Assembly: GCA_949358305.1 (NCBI GenBank)
Contig: OX442314.1
Location: 63,001,369-63,065,368 of the forward strand
Direction of reading: 5' to 3'
DNA: 64,000 bases
Source of the DNA: Strigamia acuminata
Taxonomy: Eukaryota; Arthropoda; Chilopoda; Geophilomorpha; Linotaeniidae
Of this stretch, positions 39,593 to 52,700 are shown piece after piece (the stretch's first letter is position 1; every line of letters begins with the position of its first letter). Made by a program: the position numbers and the translations under genes. Under the pieces are notes generated by a model. That model saw only the letters and a list, made by a program, of their open reading frames with translations. It ran no database searches and was not told the DNA's origin.

Positions 39593-40029
39593 TGTTGGGA
39601 AATGCCCAACTGTTTGAGCTTTATTAGTTGCATGTTTGCGGTTAAATGCAACAGGCGTGTCTTTGCAATTCCGTGATTTAGCTGCATTGGTTGATAATGA
39701 CTTTTAACCTACTTCCCTGTGTTAAGTACCCCAACCAATGCAATCTTTAGCAATGACATGCCCATATATCGTCTGCTCTAAAGAGCTGCTTATTGTTTGG
39801 TTATGCCAGTCTTTTGTAAAGGACAAATCATGTTTTCCCAACAATGATTTGTTCTATCTTAATCGTTTGTGTAGGGGAGAGGGAAAATAACCTCGAAGCA
39901 GGTGTATTTTAGTTGCTTCTCTCATCTCGATAATAAAAGATGGCGGACGCGAAATGCGGTCTCCCGCACCTGAATTAAACCGGCTCTCACCTGATTTAAT
40001 GGCTTCCACATCTCTTCAAATGCACAATA
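39593..40029 (+). repeat. Copia A 3' LTR
   Basis: 437 bp, differs from 21049-21485 at three positions I could see (GAG/GAT, GTATAG/GTGTAG, CCTAAA/CCTGAA). CACTT at 40030-40034 follows. Confidence 0.9.
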
Positions 40030-40034
40030 CACTT

Positions 40035-40483
40035 CACCTTAAGTTTTCTTTCAGGTACGAGTTCTAGCCATGATATCACGAGGAGCCTAAAGTCGCCCGT
40101 TTGTGGAACGGCTAAGGGTTTCCTTTAGTTGCCAATTAATTATAATTTGTCACACATTGTTTATACTTTGAATTGAGTTTATTCTGTTAAAGTGAAAGAT
40201 CATTTAATGAATCCATAGTTGTTTGTTTATGTAAAGTTCTAATTCAATTAGGTTTCGAACAGATAAATCTATCCGGTTTAAATAAAGAGTTTAAGTTAAA
40301 ATAAAATCAGTCTCTTTTTTTCCTCTCATTAAACAGGATTATGTGGGTAGCCTTTTGAGAGCTTAAATCCCAAGTAACAATACACTTAAGATTTTTCTCT
40401 TACGATATGGCACTAAAATAGTGTATTAGTGGTTAACTGTAAGGGAAAAATGCATCCCTCAAACTCTCTATTATCCGCGGTTG
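40035..40483. other. Intergenic, no gene seen
   Basis: Sequence between Copia A and the duplicated NACHT unit. AATAAA-type signals around 40282-40304 hint at the 3' end of an element or transcript, but no coding frame was recognised. Confidence 0.4.
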
Positions 40484-40643
40484 ACTTTTCAGTTGTTCGA
40501 TAAATTTTCTTAAAAATAATAACTTATCCCAATTGTGGAATTTATTCAATAAGATTCTGCTTTTGATGGTACGTCACAAATTTTTATTTGAAAAATGAGG
40601 TTTCATTACAACAATTATTGACATTATAAGTACTCGGTACGCT

Positions 40644-43600
40644 TTAATTCATATCCACAATTTCAGGATTCTTAGAAATTCTTGTTACAGAAAAAACTTC
40701 ATAAGAAAAAAAAGAATAATAATTATAAAAAGCATAAATACCAAAATCGTAAAAACTAGGATCACAATCAAAATCGACTGTATTACTTTCAAGATTATCG
40801 TATGGGTGGTGGTGAACGACATTAACATTGGTCAGATATTGTCTAATTTTCCACAATTCTTTATTTTCGGCAAATAAATTCACTTTATCCCAATGATTGT
40901 AACGGAGTCCATTCAACAATTCAGACAGCGTTGACTTACAACGCAGAAAATTATCAAATCCATGTTGAATGAAATAAACAATTTTTAAATGAGACTGTCT
41001 TTTAATCATCCACATATCATTCATGTACTTGAATAAATTTAAACGCAAACCGCGCGCGTTTTCAATTACCAATTTTACAATTGAGAGACTATTGATGCAC
41101 TTTGCAATTAGCATTTCTTCTCGATTGGCTGGTTGAAATTCAAATGTAATATGTAACATTTGTAAATTACTGAATACAGAGAATGCATTCCTCTGGTATA
41201 AGTGTATTGAATCTGATCTAAATGGTATCAACAACCTTTTAATAGTGTTAAAGCCGCTCCATGTTGGGTGTTTTGTTATCAAATCATATAAATCAAAGAA
41301 ACGACAATCCAATTGAGAAGGCTCTGATCTAGTTATTGCTTCATTAGGCGACATTTTAAGGTCCCGGTGGTGCATGAAAAACTTAAAAAATTGTACGGGC
41401 TGCTTGGAAACAAATTCACACTTGCTCATTGCCAGATTTTTGTATTTCTTTGTTCCATTCTTGGTAAGTTCCTCTATGTTAATGGTACAATTTTTTAGGT
41501 ACAGCACGGTCAAATCAATTGAACGAGCAGCAGGGCGGCAAAAGTCACTCATGTTTATGTTTAAGGTTCCCTCGAGGAACAGTTGTTGAATTTGATTTCT
41601 TTCAAGCAGTCTTATGACAATTTGTTTCTCAAATTCTGTTTCGATCTGAACGCGTAAATATCGATATTTAATTTGGCGGAATCTTTTATTCTTTGTTGTT
41701 GCTAATAAAAATTGTTTTGAATTTTCTATATTGAGCATCTTCACATCACAAGATTCGATGTCTTGTGATAATGCAACATAATTTAGACATTCGTTTATTG
41801 TACCATCAAATGGAACTAGGGATGAAAAGATTTGTTGCATTTTGCAATGAGCATATGAATGAGCTAGAAACGAGTTTTCAGAAACTGATAAAAGTTTTAG
41901 ATGCAAACGAATCTTATTTTCATTTGTGACTAATCCTGAAGATGGTTTAGCTTTAAAATAAATTGACTTAATTTGACCGCAATCAATTCCATATTTTATC
42001 AGTTTTTTATTCTTTGGACTTACATTAATATTGGTGTAGTCTGCCGATAAAGAGGAAGGAATAAATCTTTTCAGATATTTGCTGCTAATAATTGAATGTT
42101 TCGAACAGTCAGCAACAAGTTTTGCTGTCAACTCAAATTTCAAAGAAAATAAGTAACTGTACAAGTCAACTTGGCACAAAACAAGATCCAAGTCATTTTC
42201 CATCAGACCTGCAAGAAAGGGCAGGACCAATGATGTTCCCTCGGTATCAAGAAAATGATTAACAGTTAGTTTTAAATCATCGTCATTGTTTGCAGATTTG
42301 TTGGATTTTAAGTTCATCCAAACTGCAAAAGCAGCTGCAAATTCCAACATAGACATATGGAATGCCTCGTAATGGTTTCTTGATTCCTTAAAGAATGTGA
42401 TTTCTGAATGTCGGATCAAAAACCCAAGTTCAAAAATCTCTTCAGTCAACTGATCACAATCAAAATTCAAATCATTGCTTGATATCTTTTGCACACATGA
42501 CATTCCAAATTTGAACATATTCTCCTGAATAATGTTAGGTGGATTGTTGCAACAAAACAGATCAAACTCGTTTTCAATTTCCAATCCACGTTTGAGATAA
42601 CTGTGCTTCAAAACGGAATTGAACAGTTTTTTGTAAAACTGTGTTTTTGTTTCGAACTGTCCGATGGTTTTGTCTTGTTCTAGTATTACAGGTATCAGCA
42701 TCAGAAAAAGCGGCGAATCAAATAAGTCAATCTGAGATGACAGAGCTAGCGTTATGTCATCAACAATGGCTTCTGGGAGAAATTTAATTAAAAATTGTCG
42801 CTTTGCATCTTCGCCTTTAACACCTAATATCGATATTCGCTTATCGTAATAATTACGTTTGGTTTGTATTCCGAATAATTGTGCTTCGTCTTCAATTCTT
42901 ATCTTGTCCAAGCCTGTTCTACAGAATACAACTGCTGTCGCAACATCGTATATTTTCTTATGAAGTAGTTTCGTTATTTCATGACGTTTTTCTACCGACA
43001 CTTCGTCTAATCCATCGAGTATGAATATTGTATCCTGCTCGTGAAACTTTAACATTTGGATAACACTGGTAACACCTTCAACACCGACGTGATCCGCAAT
43101 TTGTACAACAACATCTTCAATACTTCTTTGTTGTAATTCTCGAAGGGGAATGAAGAAGGCAAATTTGAAGTTGATGTATTCCTTGTTTGTAGCCCAGTCG
43201 TGCGCTAGTTTTGTAGCTAGAGCAGTTTTGCCAAATCCAGGTTGCCCTTCGATAAGTATTCTAGTTGGTTTTATGTTGTCTACATGTTTGAAAATGTCTT
43301 CTGTCTCTACTGATTTGTCTGACTCAATCATTTGGAGTTTGATGAAATGTTCCACAATTGACAAATCGTGGCCTTCTTTCGCCCAAGCTACTTTGGGTAA
43401 ACTTAAAGTTCTATAAAGGTGCTTCAGTTTTCTCTGAAATACATCGCATGGTTTGTTACCATCTTGGTCATTTACACAGCAGGGTCTGATTTGCTGGGTG
43501 GGCTCACTAGCAGAGGCTGTAAAGATGTATACCATGTTACTATTTTACTTTAAATTTGTATTCACTAAGTGAATGAAGCTAACCTTGCACATCTGGTGTG

Positions 43601-43722
43601 GAAATGGTTTGTTTGTTTTCGCTCGTTACCGTGTTAATAACTGTAACGGTTTTAGCTTCGATGTGCATTGCTACATTTCCACTGCCACTGAATTTATCAG
43701 TGTTGCCCGGTCTGTCATCCAT
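40644..43722 (-). CDS. NACHT-LRR (NLR-like) receptor 1
   Basis: Two coding exons: 43722-43584 and 43516-40644, joined across a 67-bp intron (donor CAAG|GTTAGC, acceptor TTTACAG|CC, phases compatible). The product is 1003 residues. Numbering on the spliced protein: short N-terminal segment 1-46 with alternating hydrophobic strands; linker; NACHT ATPase with Walker A G-Q-P-G-F-G-K-T at 137-144 and Walker B F-I-L-D-G-L-D-E at about 211-218; winged-helix-like helical region; irregular leucine-rich repeats in the C-terminal third (for example L-T-V-L-Y-L-K-N-C-T-I). No signal peptide or membrane span, so cytoplasmic. An acceptor TTTTACACAG before 43733 and a donor G|GTATAAGT near 43803 indicate a further 5' untranslated exon. 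Role inferred from the STAND/NLR family: ligand-triggered oligomerisation in innate immunity. No CARD, Death or TIR domain is present. Confidence 0.9.
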
Positions 43723-43733
43723 ATTATCAAAAT

Positions 43734-45850
43734 CTGTGTAAAATATTCAAAAGAACTGTTCTGTGAGTGTTTGTTAATGATACAAAATTGTAATACTTAT
43801 ACCTCCTTTGTTGGTTATTATAAATTTCTGGTTTGTGATCACCTTTTTGAAAACTGTTCAATCTGTAAGTAATTTCACAAGTGAAGTTTAGTCTTCTGTA
43901 CAGACATTGCCCATCCCAACATTGACCTTTCACTGCAATAGACTCTCAAAATTCGAGTTAAATTGACATTCAAACCAGGGCCAAGTTAGAGTCAAACAAA
44001 CTCGCATTCTACTTGACCATTTCCGCATGTTATTAATGTATTAGCGCCACCTAGCGCACTGTGCTTATACTGTAAATAAACTTTAACGGACCCACTTCCG
44101 GTTTTCAGCTAACGCTAACACGTCTTTTTTCTTCACATCCACTTAAATCCTTCAATATTCATCAGTTTTCATTAATTGTGCGAGACCACAATAATGCATA
44201 CTATTATCATCATTAATAACTAAATACTTTTGGGTATTACATTTACAGGAATTCATCTATTATGTCCAAACAATGATGTCATTCGCGTTGACCCACAAAG
44301 TGGAAGTTGTTAAAAACATTTTCTCCATTTTTTCCCTTTCCTGTTTCCATAGAGTAATAAATCAATAACAACTTTTCCAGAGACATATGATTTGTTAAAT
44401 GAACCCTTAGGGACCAAATTGTTTATCGGTGATGGTTGAAGGATAAACTGTGTTTAAATTGTGCTAAAACTATATTTGATGACTTTTACTGCAAATGTTG
44501 TATCCCAATGTTGTCTAACAGTTTAGAGTAGTAAGCACCCTAATTTTCAGTTTATCCATACAGGATCATAATTCTGGGTATTGACTTCTACAAGTTCTAA
44601 GAACAGGTCAATTCATTTCCTCCCTTAGGTATGATTAAATGGTAATAAAAAAAATTCACTTTACCCTTGAAACATGAAGAAAAGTCTCCTTATTGAATAT
44701 TGTTGAAAACACGGCGATGTAAACGGCTGGTTTAAATGGTCTGCAAACGAGAAGTGAGTGTGTTATTTCAACTACCTAAAGTTTGAGCTCTAGTTATTGC
44801 GCCGTTTCCTTTCTTGTTTAATTTAATCAAGTATTGTAGATTTTGAGACTTATGATAAGGTGTTGTGGGAAATTTCTATAACATAAAATAGCATATTTTT
44901 TCATATAGGAACTTCATAAAACAAAACCTATTTAAATGCTGGTAATTAAAGAATATGTAAACTGCGCAGAAACGGAATATAATGTGACAACTGTGTGAAT
45001 TTTGGTTTGCTTTCTCCAACTCAAAATGGCAGCTTGCAGTTTTGGAAATCATTGTCATTTATAGACGCAAATGTTTATCTTACTGCTACCCCTCTAACTT
45101 ACCATTCTGTCGAAATTAGACCTCCAGTTTAGACAAAATTGTGAAATATACATTTACAATCGAGTCAACACACTGACAAGCAATTTTTTTCTCCGAGTCT
45201 ACATCACATCCAACGGCTGTTCTTATCACTCTTCTCTTCCTGTTGTGTTTATGCAACAGTCATGCTGGTTTCTCTCGTTAGGTGGCAGTTGTCAAGGTTT
45301 TCTCCAAGTAATTGGCGGATTAATAGCCTCTGGTTTTTATTTTTACAATCATGTGTTTCATGATTCACTTTACATCTGCAGATCTACCACATGCTGTTAT
45401 TCACAGTCAAAACGTATACAAAACCCAAATCTCTGTTTCGAGTAACGAACATCTTTTCCTGAGTAAACCACCAACAGTGAAAAATGTTTATCAAAATTTT
45501 ACTTCTTTTTTCACATCTATTGCCGTCAGTCAAACTTTTGCTGCTTCCAGGTTGCATCGCCAAATGTCAAGTTCGCAAAAAAAAAATTAAATCAAACACA
45601 CCGGTACTATTTGTTAGTTTTGATAAATGAATGTCCACTTCACACATTGAATAATAAACAAACTGATGTACTTGTATTGTCCAATTATGCTTCAAATTAT
45701 ACACAAACGCTTCTCGCTGAATTCCACTGACATATCACAAGTGTTAACAATCCCACAATGCAATACTACTCAATATCAATAACAAACGCGTTCCATTAAT
45801 CAACATGGTAAACCTGACGTTCGAGTCTATTGGGCCGTTACCGTCCATTT
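43734..45850. other. Upstream region of NACHT gene 1
   Basis: Holds the putative 5' untranslated exon (ending near 43803) and sequence duplicated at 52859-55500 and in part at 3596-4690. I see no further gene. Minus-strand promoter signals could not be fixed. Confidence 0.5.
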
Positions 45851-47016
45851 CGTTCATCAAATCGGCCCAAAATCGGAAAACTACGCAATTCCTAGGAATG
45901 TGATAGTCGTAATTATGCACGAGGTTGTTGGCACACTCTCGCCAGAAATAAAGAATAAAGTCCCATCACCATTTAACCCCTTTTTCCATCCCTTTGATAC
46001 ATGTTGCGAGCAACAGAGAATGTTATGTAACCTGCTGCCTACAAATCGAATTTCCTGCTAAAAGAAGTTGTGCTTTTTAAAACGTGCTCTTACGTTTGTT
46101 CGTCACGAGAATACGTATCTGACAGTTCCGCAAGTCCATCGCCTGTGTTTTCCTTTCCGTCCCTCGTTGTTCTTTGTGGTTTCGGTGAACTCCTGCGCAA
46201 GATACGCTTATTACGCTAATTTTCAAGGGTCATTTGTTAATATTTCTTACCTTTTCTTCTGTTTCAGTATCGTGGGCAGTCCCGCGAATCGTCCGCCCGC
46301 TCCTTTCTTCTCGTGTTTGCTGCTTGCCGTGATGGTGTCCGCCGTGTTGGCTTTGCCCATCCTTGCTTGCTTCGAAGTCTCTCCCGCCGCCTATTCAAAA
46401 GACACGTCTCGGGTTATGCCATGGAAACTTTGGTGTCACTCGAACTTAACGCTACCTTACCTTCTTAAGTTCCTAGGTGCGATCTCCGAGCGGTGAGAAG
46501 CTTCGTTGAGCGCCGCCTGCAAGCTAGCAAGGTCCCGGGCAGCCATCTTGTCGTCTGAGTACCAGTGCCGCCCTCGATGCTGGAATTAGGGTCTTCTCTA
46601 ATCGTTTTCTTTTCTAGGGGTTAGTCGGTCCTTTAAATAATCGTAGATTAATTACTTACGAACAGGATAATTATCACACTCCTCATTCGAAGTAGTTTAA
46701 TGGCGGCGATGCACTCGTTTGCAGCGCATCAGGTTTTCGAGTTCCCCGCTTCGTTTCGCCTATCAATGATGATAGTTTATCCCTTTAGTTTCTAACCAGT
46801 TATTTAAGATCTTTATTTCATTTAACGTTTTCCAATCATTAAAAGAACGACTCAATTGCGCCGGAATTTAGTGAGGCAATGCCGAGAGTCAAGAGTAAAT
46901 GCTCTCAGTCAGCGCGGGATGCTCATTGAACGCGTTTATTTTTCAAACGCAGCTGCAAAGTGTAAAAATGCATTATTTTTTAAGTCCAGAATTCTATTCT
47001 TTAGGTGTCATAAATT

Positions 47017-47062
47017 GATTCTCATATTTCAAAAGTTGATTAACTTTTGAAATATGAGAATC
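47017..47062. repeat. Perfect 21-bp inverted repeat
   Basis: GATTCTCATATTTCAAAAGT(T) at 47017-47037 is exactly complementary to 47042-47062 around loop GATT. Imperfect direct repeats of CCTTGCAAAATCCATTG follow. Confidence 0.9.
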
Positions 47063-47468
47063 CTTGCAAAATCCATTGTAATAATCTTTAAACATATCCT
47101 TGCAAAATCCATTGAAATCCATTGAAATCTGAAAATTCTAACATCTTGGATGTATGGCATGTCTAACAGACATCTAAAGGTCATCTAAGGTCATACATTT
47201 TCGTAAATCAAAACAAAATTTGACAGAAATCAATGAAAATGAACAGAAATGCACGAAATTGAAAATTTGTTTCCTTCATAGGTCATTAGGACAAATGTGG
47301 TAGCCACAAGGATGCAGGTCGCAGTGTTGCGGGAGCAACATTTGGTTAAAACGGTATGAGCTAGTTATTTTGCTTAGCTGAGGTCAGGTTTTTCCTTTCA
47401 AGTTCATTAGCTTTAGCCCGTTAGAAGGGTTAAATGCTGGTCAAAAAGGTGCATGTATTGTTTTATGC

Positions 47469-47826
47469 GGGCGCACACATACCGCGATTTCGCATCGCGT
47501 CGTGATCGCGTTGCCATTGCGCATGCGCAGATAACGTCATTTCCTTCGTGCCGGTTTGAATTCTACTTTTGAAAATAGTACTTGTCCCAAGTACTATTTC
47601 GCCCGGGATTCATGTCGCAGCCAATCCGTGAGCTGTGTGAAATGACGTCATTTCATCAACATTTTCAACCAAAATGGCGGGCAGGTTTTTCGGATCAGGA
47701 ATGATGTCTTAACATTGAAATAGCAAAGCTGGAATAGCTATATGTGTGTAGCATTGCGCGCGATTCACAGGGCAATTTTGCTTGCGAAATTGCGACGAAA
47801 TGCAAAATCGCGGTATGGGTGCGCCC
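47469..47826. mobile_element. MITE-like element with about 45-bp terminal inverted repeats
   Basis: GGGCGCACACATACCGCGAT at the left is mirrored at the right end with few mismatches over about 45 bp. No transposase and no clean target duplication; edges are uncertain by about 10 bp because the pairing extends into ATGC/GCAT. Confidence 0.6.
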
Positions 47827-49017
47827 AGCATTACAGGTTTACGTCAATGCGACCTGTGAAGACAACACTGAAAACATCACTTTGGTATACAAATTGTGTT
47901 GTTTTTGTAGGCCAATTCAGTGTTTAGAATTTTAGCGTAATACGGATTAATTCTTTTTCAATAATGCTGTGTAATTGATCACAATGATTCACCTGATTAG
48001 CCAGGATTGTAATTTTCTGAATTGAAATGATGCAAATTATTTCAGTTCAGAAAAAAAAGTTGGAATTGTTTACATTGAATTTTATATGACATTTGTCAGT
48101 TAATCCTTAGACATACAATATTTGCAGATATTAATTAGAACACATAAACTACTATATCTAAAATTATTTTAGAAGTTTTAAAAGTAAATGATCAGTGGTG
48201 TTGAAGACTCTTTTGTCCCTGATGTGAGAAATGATTCTAGTCTTAAAAGACAGGGCTTTTTAATTTTTAACTTTCATTGTTTTTATGCCATCAAAGTTTG
48301 AAGTAAGTGAAAAAATTGCTTCGTTGCAGGACTTTGTCAAACTTCTTTTTATTTTTCATCACGGAGAGGTAAAAGAAAGGAGTTTAATCCCTAACATTCC
48401 AAACATCAAGTGACTAAAGGGTCAGTAAACTGGCCCTAGTCGGCAATCACCAAACAAACTCAAACTCAAAAATTTCAACTACAGACCGTACATCAATTCA
48501 AAATATCACATCAAATATTTAACAGTTGCAAGTATCAAAAGTGAGTTTGCAGTAAGTGCGGAATACTAATAAAAAAATGTAAAACTGTATATATTTTCTG
48601 TATGAAACGCAAAACTGTGACTAAATTTGTAATTAAAAAAAAGTTTTTTTTTAAGGGCATCATCTCTCACTAGGAGCCTTCAATAAAGCGTAACACGACA
48701 ACCGTGCGCAAAACTTCGTATTGCCTCACGTGGCACGACAAAAGAGTGTCCCGTGTTACTAATTGTGCTTAGCACCAGTGGGCACCAGCGCATGTTAACA
48801 ACTTTTTTTAATCTCCAGTAACTAATGTTAGTGAAATTCGAGCATCGCAAAAAAGCTGACGCAGGAGAGCGACCCGACAAATTTGAACAAAACATACAAC
48901 TTTATAAACATACATACGATAATTTTCCAGAAAAAAAAGTTATGACATTATCCGAGGTTGACTTTGTCGTAATTCGGCTTTAGTGGTTAGAATTATAATA
49001 AAAACGATCGGGACATA

Positions 49018-49060
49018 ATAATAATAATAATAATATATAATAATACATAATAATATAATG
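49018..49060. repeat. AAT microsatellite
   Basis: Run of AAT/TAA trinucleotides with interruptions. Confidence 0.8.
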
Positions 49061-49793
49061 CAATAAACTTTTATTGAAATATAAACTTACGATTGATAAT
49101 ACTATTAAAATAACTTGATTGTTGGTAGTCTTCGGATTCCTTGCGAATACGCTGCTAGAACAATTGTTCCTGAATTGTTTAGGCTTACACGTGGTTTGCT
49201 GATTGATGTCTAGGGTTAACACATGTTATAATGAACACGCGGGAATTCGCTTTGTGCGAATTAAACGATATCGCTTGGATAATTTATTCTAACGTGGTTT
49301 TATCATGTTAAATAAATGTGACTTGGTGTACAGTTAACTTGGTCAGCATGCATCGGTCCTCGATCAATCCGATATAATAATAACGGCCTGAAAGGTGAGG
49401 AAAGTGATGCTCTTGCTGAAATGTTGTAACTATAGTGTCGTTTCCGGTCTCGCTTTGGTCTAATATACTGACCGGAAATGACGTCATGTGCAAATCTCTG
49501 CTGATTATGCAGGTTCGCAGAAACGACAGACTAGCCAATCTAGTCATCGTCTTGATTAGTCCTGGTGACAAGATTTGTCAACATAACTAATGTTATTGAT
49601 TTCACTTCAGGTGATTTGGAATCACAACTTTTCAGTTGTTCGATAGTTTTTCTTGAAATTAATAACTTATCCCAGTTGTGGAATTAATTCAATAAGATTC
49701 TGATGAGTTGCTTTTGATGGTATGTCACGAATTTTTATTTGAAAATGAGGTTTCATTACAACAACCATTGACATTGAAGGTATTTGGTACGCT

Positions 49794-52700
49794 TTAATTG
49801 ATATCCAAAATTTCAGGATTCTTGGAATTTCTTGTTACAGAAAAAACATGATAATAATAAAAATAATGATAATTATTATTATCACAAATATAGGTATTGT
49901 CAAAACGAGGATCAGAATCATACTCGACTATACTTTCAAGATTTTTGTATGAGTGACAGTGAAAGACATCAAAATTGGTCAGATATTGTCTAATTTTCCA
50001 CAAATTTTCTTTTTGGGAAAATAAATTCACTTTATCCCAATGATTGTAACTGAGTCCCTTCAACAATTCAAGCAGCATTGACCGCAAATCCTCGAATTGA
50101 TGTTGAAAGTATTCTACAGTTTTTAAATGAGAATGTCTTTCATCCATCCACAAATCATTCATGTATTTGAAGAGATGTAAAGGCAGATGGAGCCGGTTTT
50201 CAATTACCAATTTTACAATCGAAAGACTATTGATGCACTTTGCAATTACTTTCTCATTGGTTGGTTCAGATACAAATTTAATATGTAACATTTGTAAATT
50301 TCTGAATGCAGAGAATGCATTCATCTCGTATAAGTGTATTTGATCTGATTCAAATGGTATGAACAACCTTTTAATAGTGTTAAAGCCGTTCCATGTTGGG
50401 TGTTTTGTTATCAAATCATATAAATCAAAGATACCACAATCCAATTGAGAAGGCTCTGTTCTAGTTATTGCTTCATTAGGCGACATTTTAAGGTCCCGGT
50501 TGTACACGACCAACTTAAAAACTTGTACTGGCAGCTTGGAAAGAAATTCACAGTTGTACATTGTCAGATTTTTGTATTTCTTTGCGCCATTCTTGGTAAG
50601 ATCCTCTATATTAATGGTACAATTTCTTAGGCACAGCATGGTCAAATCAGTTGAACGTGCAGCAGCGCAGCAAAAGTCACTCATGTTTATGTTTAAGACT
50701 CCTTGGAGGAACAGTTGTTTAATTTTATTTGTTTCAAGCATTCTTAGGACAATTTGTTTCTCAAATTCTGTTTTGACATCAACGTGTAAATGACCATATT
50801 TAATTTGGTTGAATCTTTCATTCTTTGTTGTTGCTACTAAAAATTGTCTTGAATATTTGCCGAACATCTTCACATCAGAAGATTCGATGTCTGACGATAA
50901 TGCAACATAATTTAGACATTCGTTTATTGTACCATCAAATGGAACTGGGGATGAAAAGATTTGTTGCATTCTGCAATGAGCATATGAATGAGCCATAAAC
51001 GAGTGTTCATAATCTGATATGAGTTCTAGATGCAAACGAATCTCATTTTCATTAGTGACTAATTCTGAAGATGGTTTAGCTTTAAATTCAACTGACTTAA
51101 TTTGACCGCAATCAATTCCATATTTTATCAGTTCTTTATTGTTTGGTCTTAAATTTCCTTTGGTGTAGTTTGCTAATAAAAAGCAAGGAATAATTCTTTT
51201 CAGATATTTGCTGCTAATAATTGAATGTTTCGAACAGTCAGCAACAAGTTTTGCTGTCAACTCAAATCTCAAAGAAAATAAGTAACTGTATGAGTCAACT
51301 TGGCACAAAAGAAGATCCAAGTCATTTTCCATCAAATTTGCGAGAAAGGGCAGGACCAATGATGTTCCCTCGGTATCAAGAAAACGATTAACAGTTAGTT
51401 TTAAATCATTGTCTTTGTTTGCAGATTTGTTGGATTTTAAGTTCATCCAAAGTGCAAAAGCAGCTGCAAATTCCAACATAGACATATGGAATGCCTCGTA
51501 ATGATGTTTTGATTCCTTAAAGAATGTTTTTTCTGAATGTCGGATCAAAAACCCAAGTTCAAAAATCTCTTCAGTCGACTGATCACAATCAAAATTCAAA
51601 TCATTTCTTGATATCTTTTGCACACATGACATTCCAAATTTGAACATATTACTCTGAATAATGTTAGATGAATTGTTGTAACAAAACAGATCAAACTCGT
51701 TTTCAATTTCCAATCCACGTTTGACATAACTGTGCTTCAAAACGGAATTGAATAGTTTTTTGTAAAACTGCGTTTTTGTTTCGAATTGTCCGATGGTTTT
51801 GTCGTGTTCTAGTATTACAGGTATCAGCATCAGAAAAAGTGGCGAATCAAATAAGTGAATCTGAGATGACAAAGCTAGCATTATGTCATCAACAATGGCT
51901 TTTGGGAGAAATTTAAGTAAAAATTGTCGCTTAGCATCTTTGCCTTTAACACCTAATATCGATATTCGCTTATCGTAATAATTATGTTTGGTCGGTATTC
52001 CGAATAATTGCGTTTGTTCTTCAATTCTTAACTCGACCAAGCCTGTTCTACAGAATACAACTGCTGTTGCAACATCGTATATTTCCTTATGAAGTAGTTT
52101 CCCGATTTCACGACGTTTTTCTACCGACACTTCATCTAATCCATCGAGTATGAATATTGTATCCGGCTCATGAAACTTGACCATTTGGATAGCCCTGGTA
52201 ACATCTTTAACACCGACGTGATCAGCAATTTGTGCAATAACATCTTCAATACTTCTTTGTTGTAATTCTCGAAGTGGTATGAAGAAGGCAAATTTGAAGT
52301 TGATGTATTCCTTGTTTGTTGCCCAGTCGTACGCTAATTTCGTCGCTAGAGCTGTCTTGCCAAATCCAGGTTGCCCTTCGATAAGTATTCTAGTTGGTTT
52401 TGTGTTGTCTAAACGTTTGAAAATGTCTTCTATCCCTACTGATTTGTCTGATTCAATCATTTGGAGTTTGATGAAATGTTCCACAATTGACAAATCGTGG
52501 CCTTCTTTCGCCCAAGCAACTTTCGGTAGAGCTAAAGCACTGTAGAATTGCTGAAGTTTTCTATGAAAAACATCGCATGGTTTCTTGCCATCTTGGTCAT
52601 TTACACAACAGGATCTGATGTGCTGCGTTGCCTCACTAGCAGATGCTGTAAAGATGTACACCGTATTACTATTTTACTTTAAATTTGTATTCACTAAGTG

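Larger units (their letters stand above)
21049..40029 (+). mobile_element. Copia-type retrotransposon A (outermost of three nested elements)
   Basis: LTRs at 21049-21485 and 39593-40029 (437 bp, three differences seen). Primer site TGGTAGCAGAGG follows the left LTR and a purine tract AAAGGGGGA precedes the right LTR. Flanks are CACTT on both sides (21044-21048 and 40030-40034) if the LTR ends in ...AATA. If it ended at the next CA, no target duplication would match. The polyprotein ORF is intact except where B is inserted. Without B the element would be about 6.8 kb. Confidence 0.92.
40484..45850. repeat. Segmental duplication unit 1 (NACHT gene 1 plus upstream region)
   Basis: Homologous to 49628-55500 in the same orientation. 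Left edge at ACTTTTCAGTTGTTCGATA in both; right edge near 45850, where unit 1 resumes with the block seen at about 5155-5190. Homology includes the 3' flank, both coding exons, the 67-bp intron, 5' untranslated exon and about 2 kb upstream, with indels. Confidence 0.88.
45851..49627. other. Spacer between the NACHT units, no gene recognised
   Basis: Non-duplicated sequence. Open frames at 46068-46496 and 48680-48895 have no recognisable domain or conserved features and are judged chance. It includes a perfect hairpin (47017-47062), a MITE-like inverted repeat (47469-47826) and an AAT-rich run (about 49018-49060). Confidence 0.5.

Noticed and set aside
46068-46496. 142-codon plus-strand frame with hydrophobic stretches
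   Set aside because: No domain, no splice or promoter context, not in the duplicated units; composition compatible with chance.
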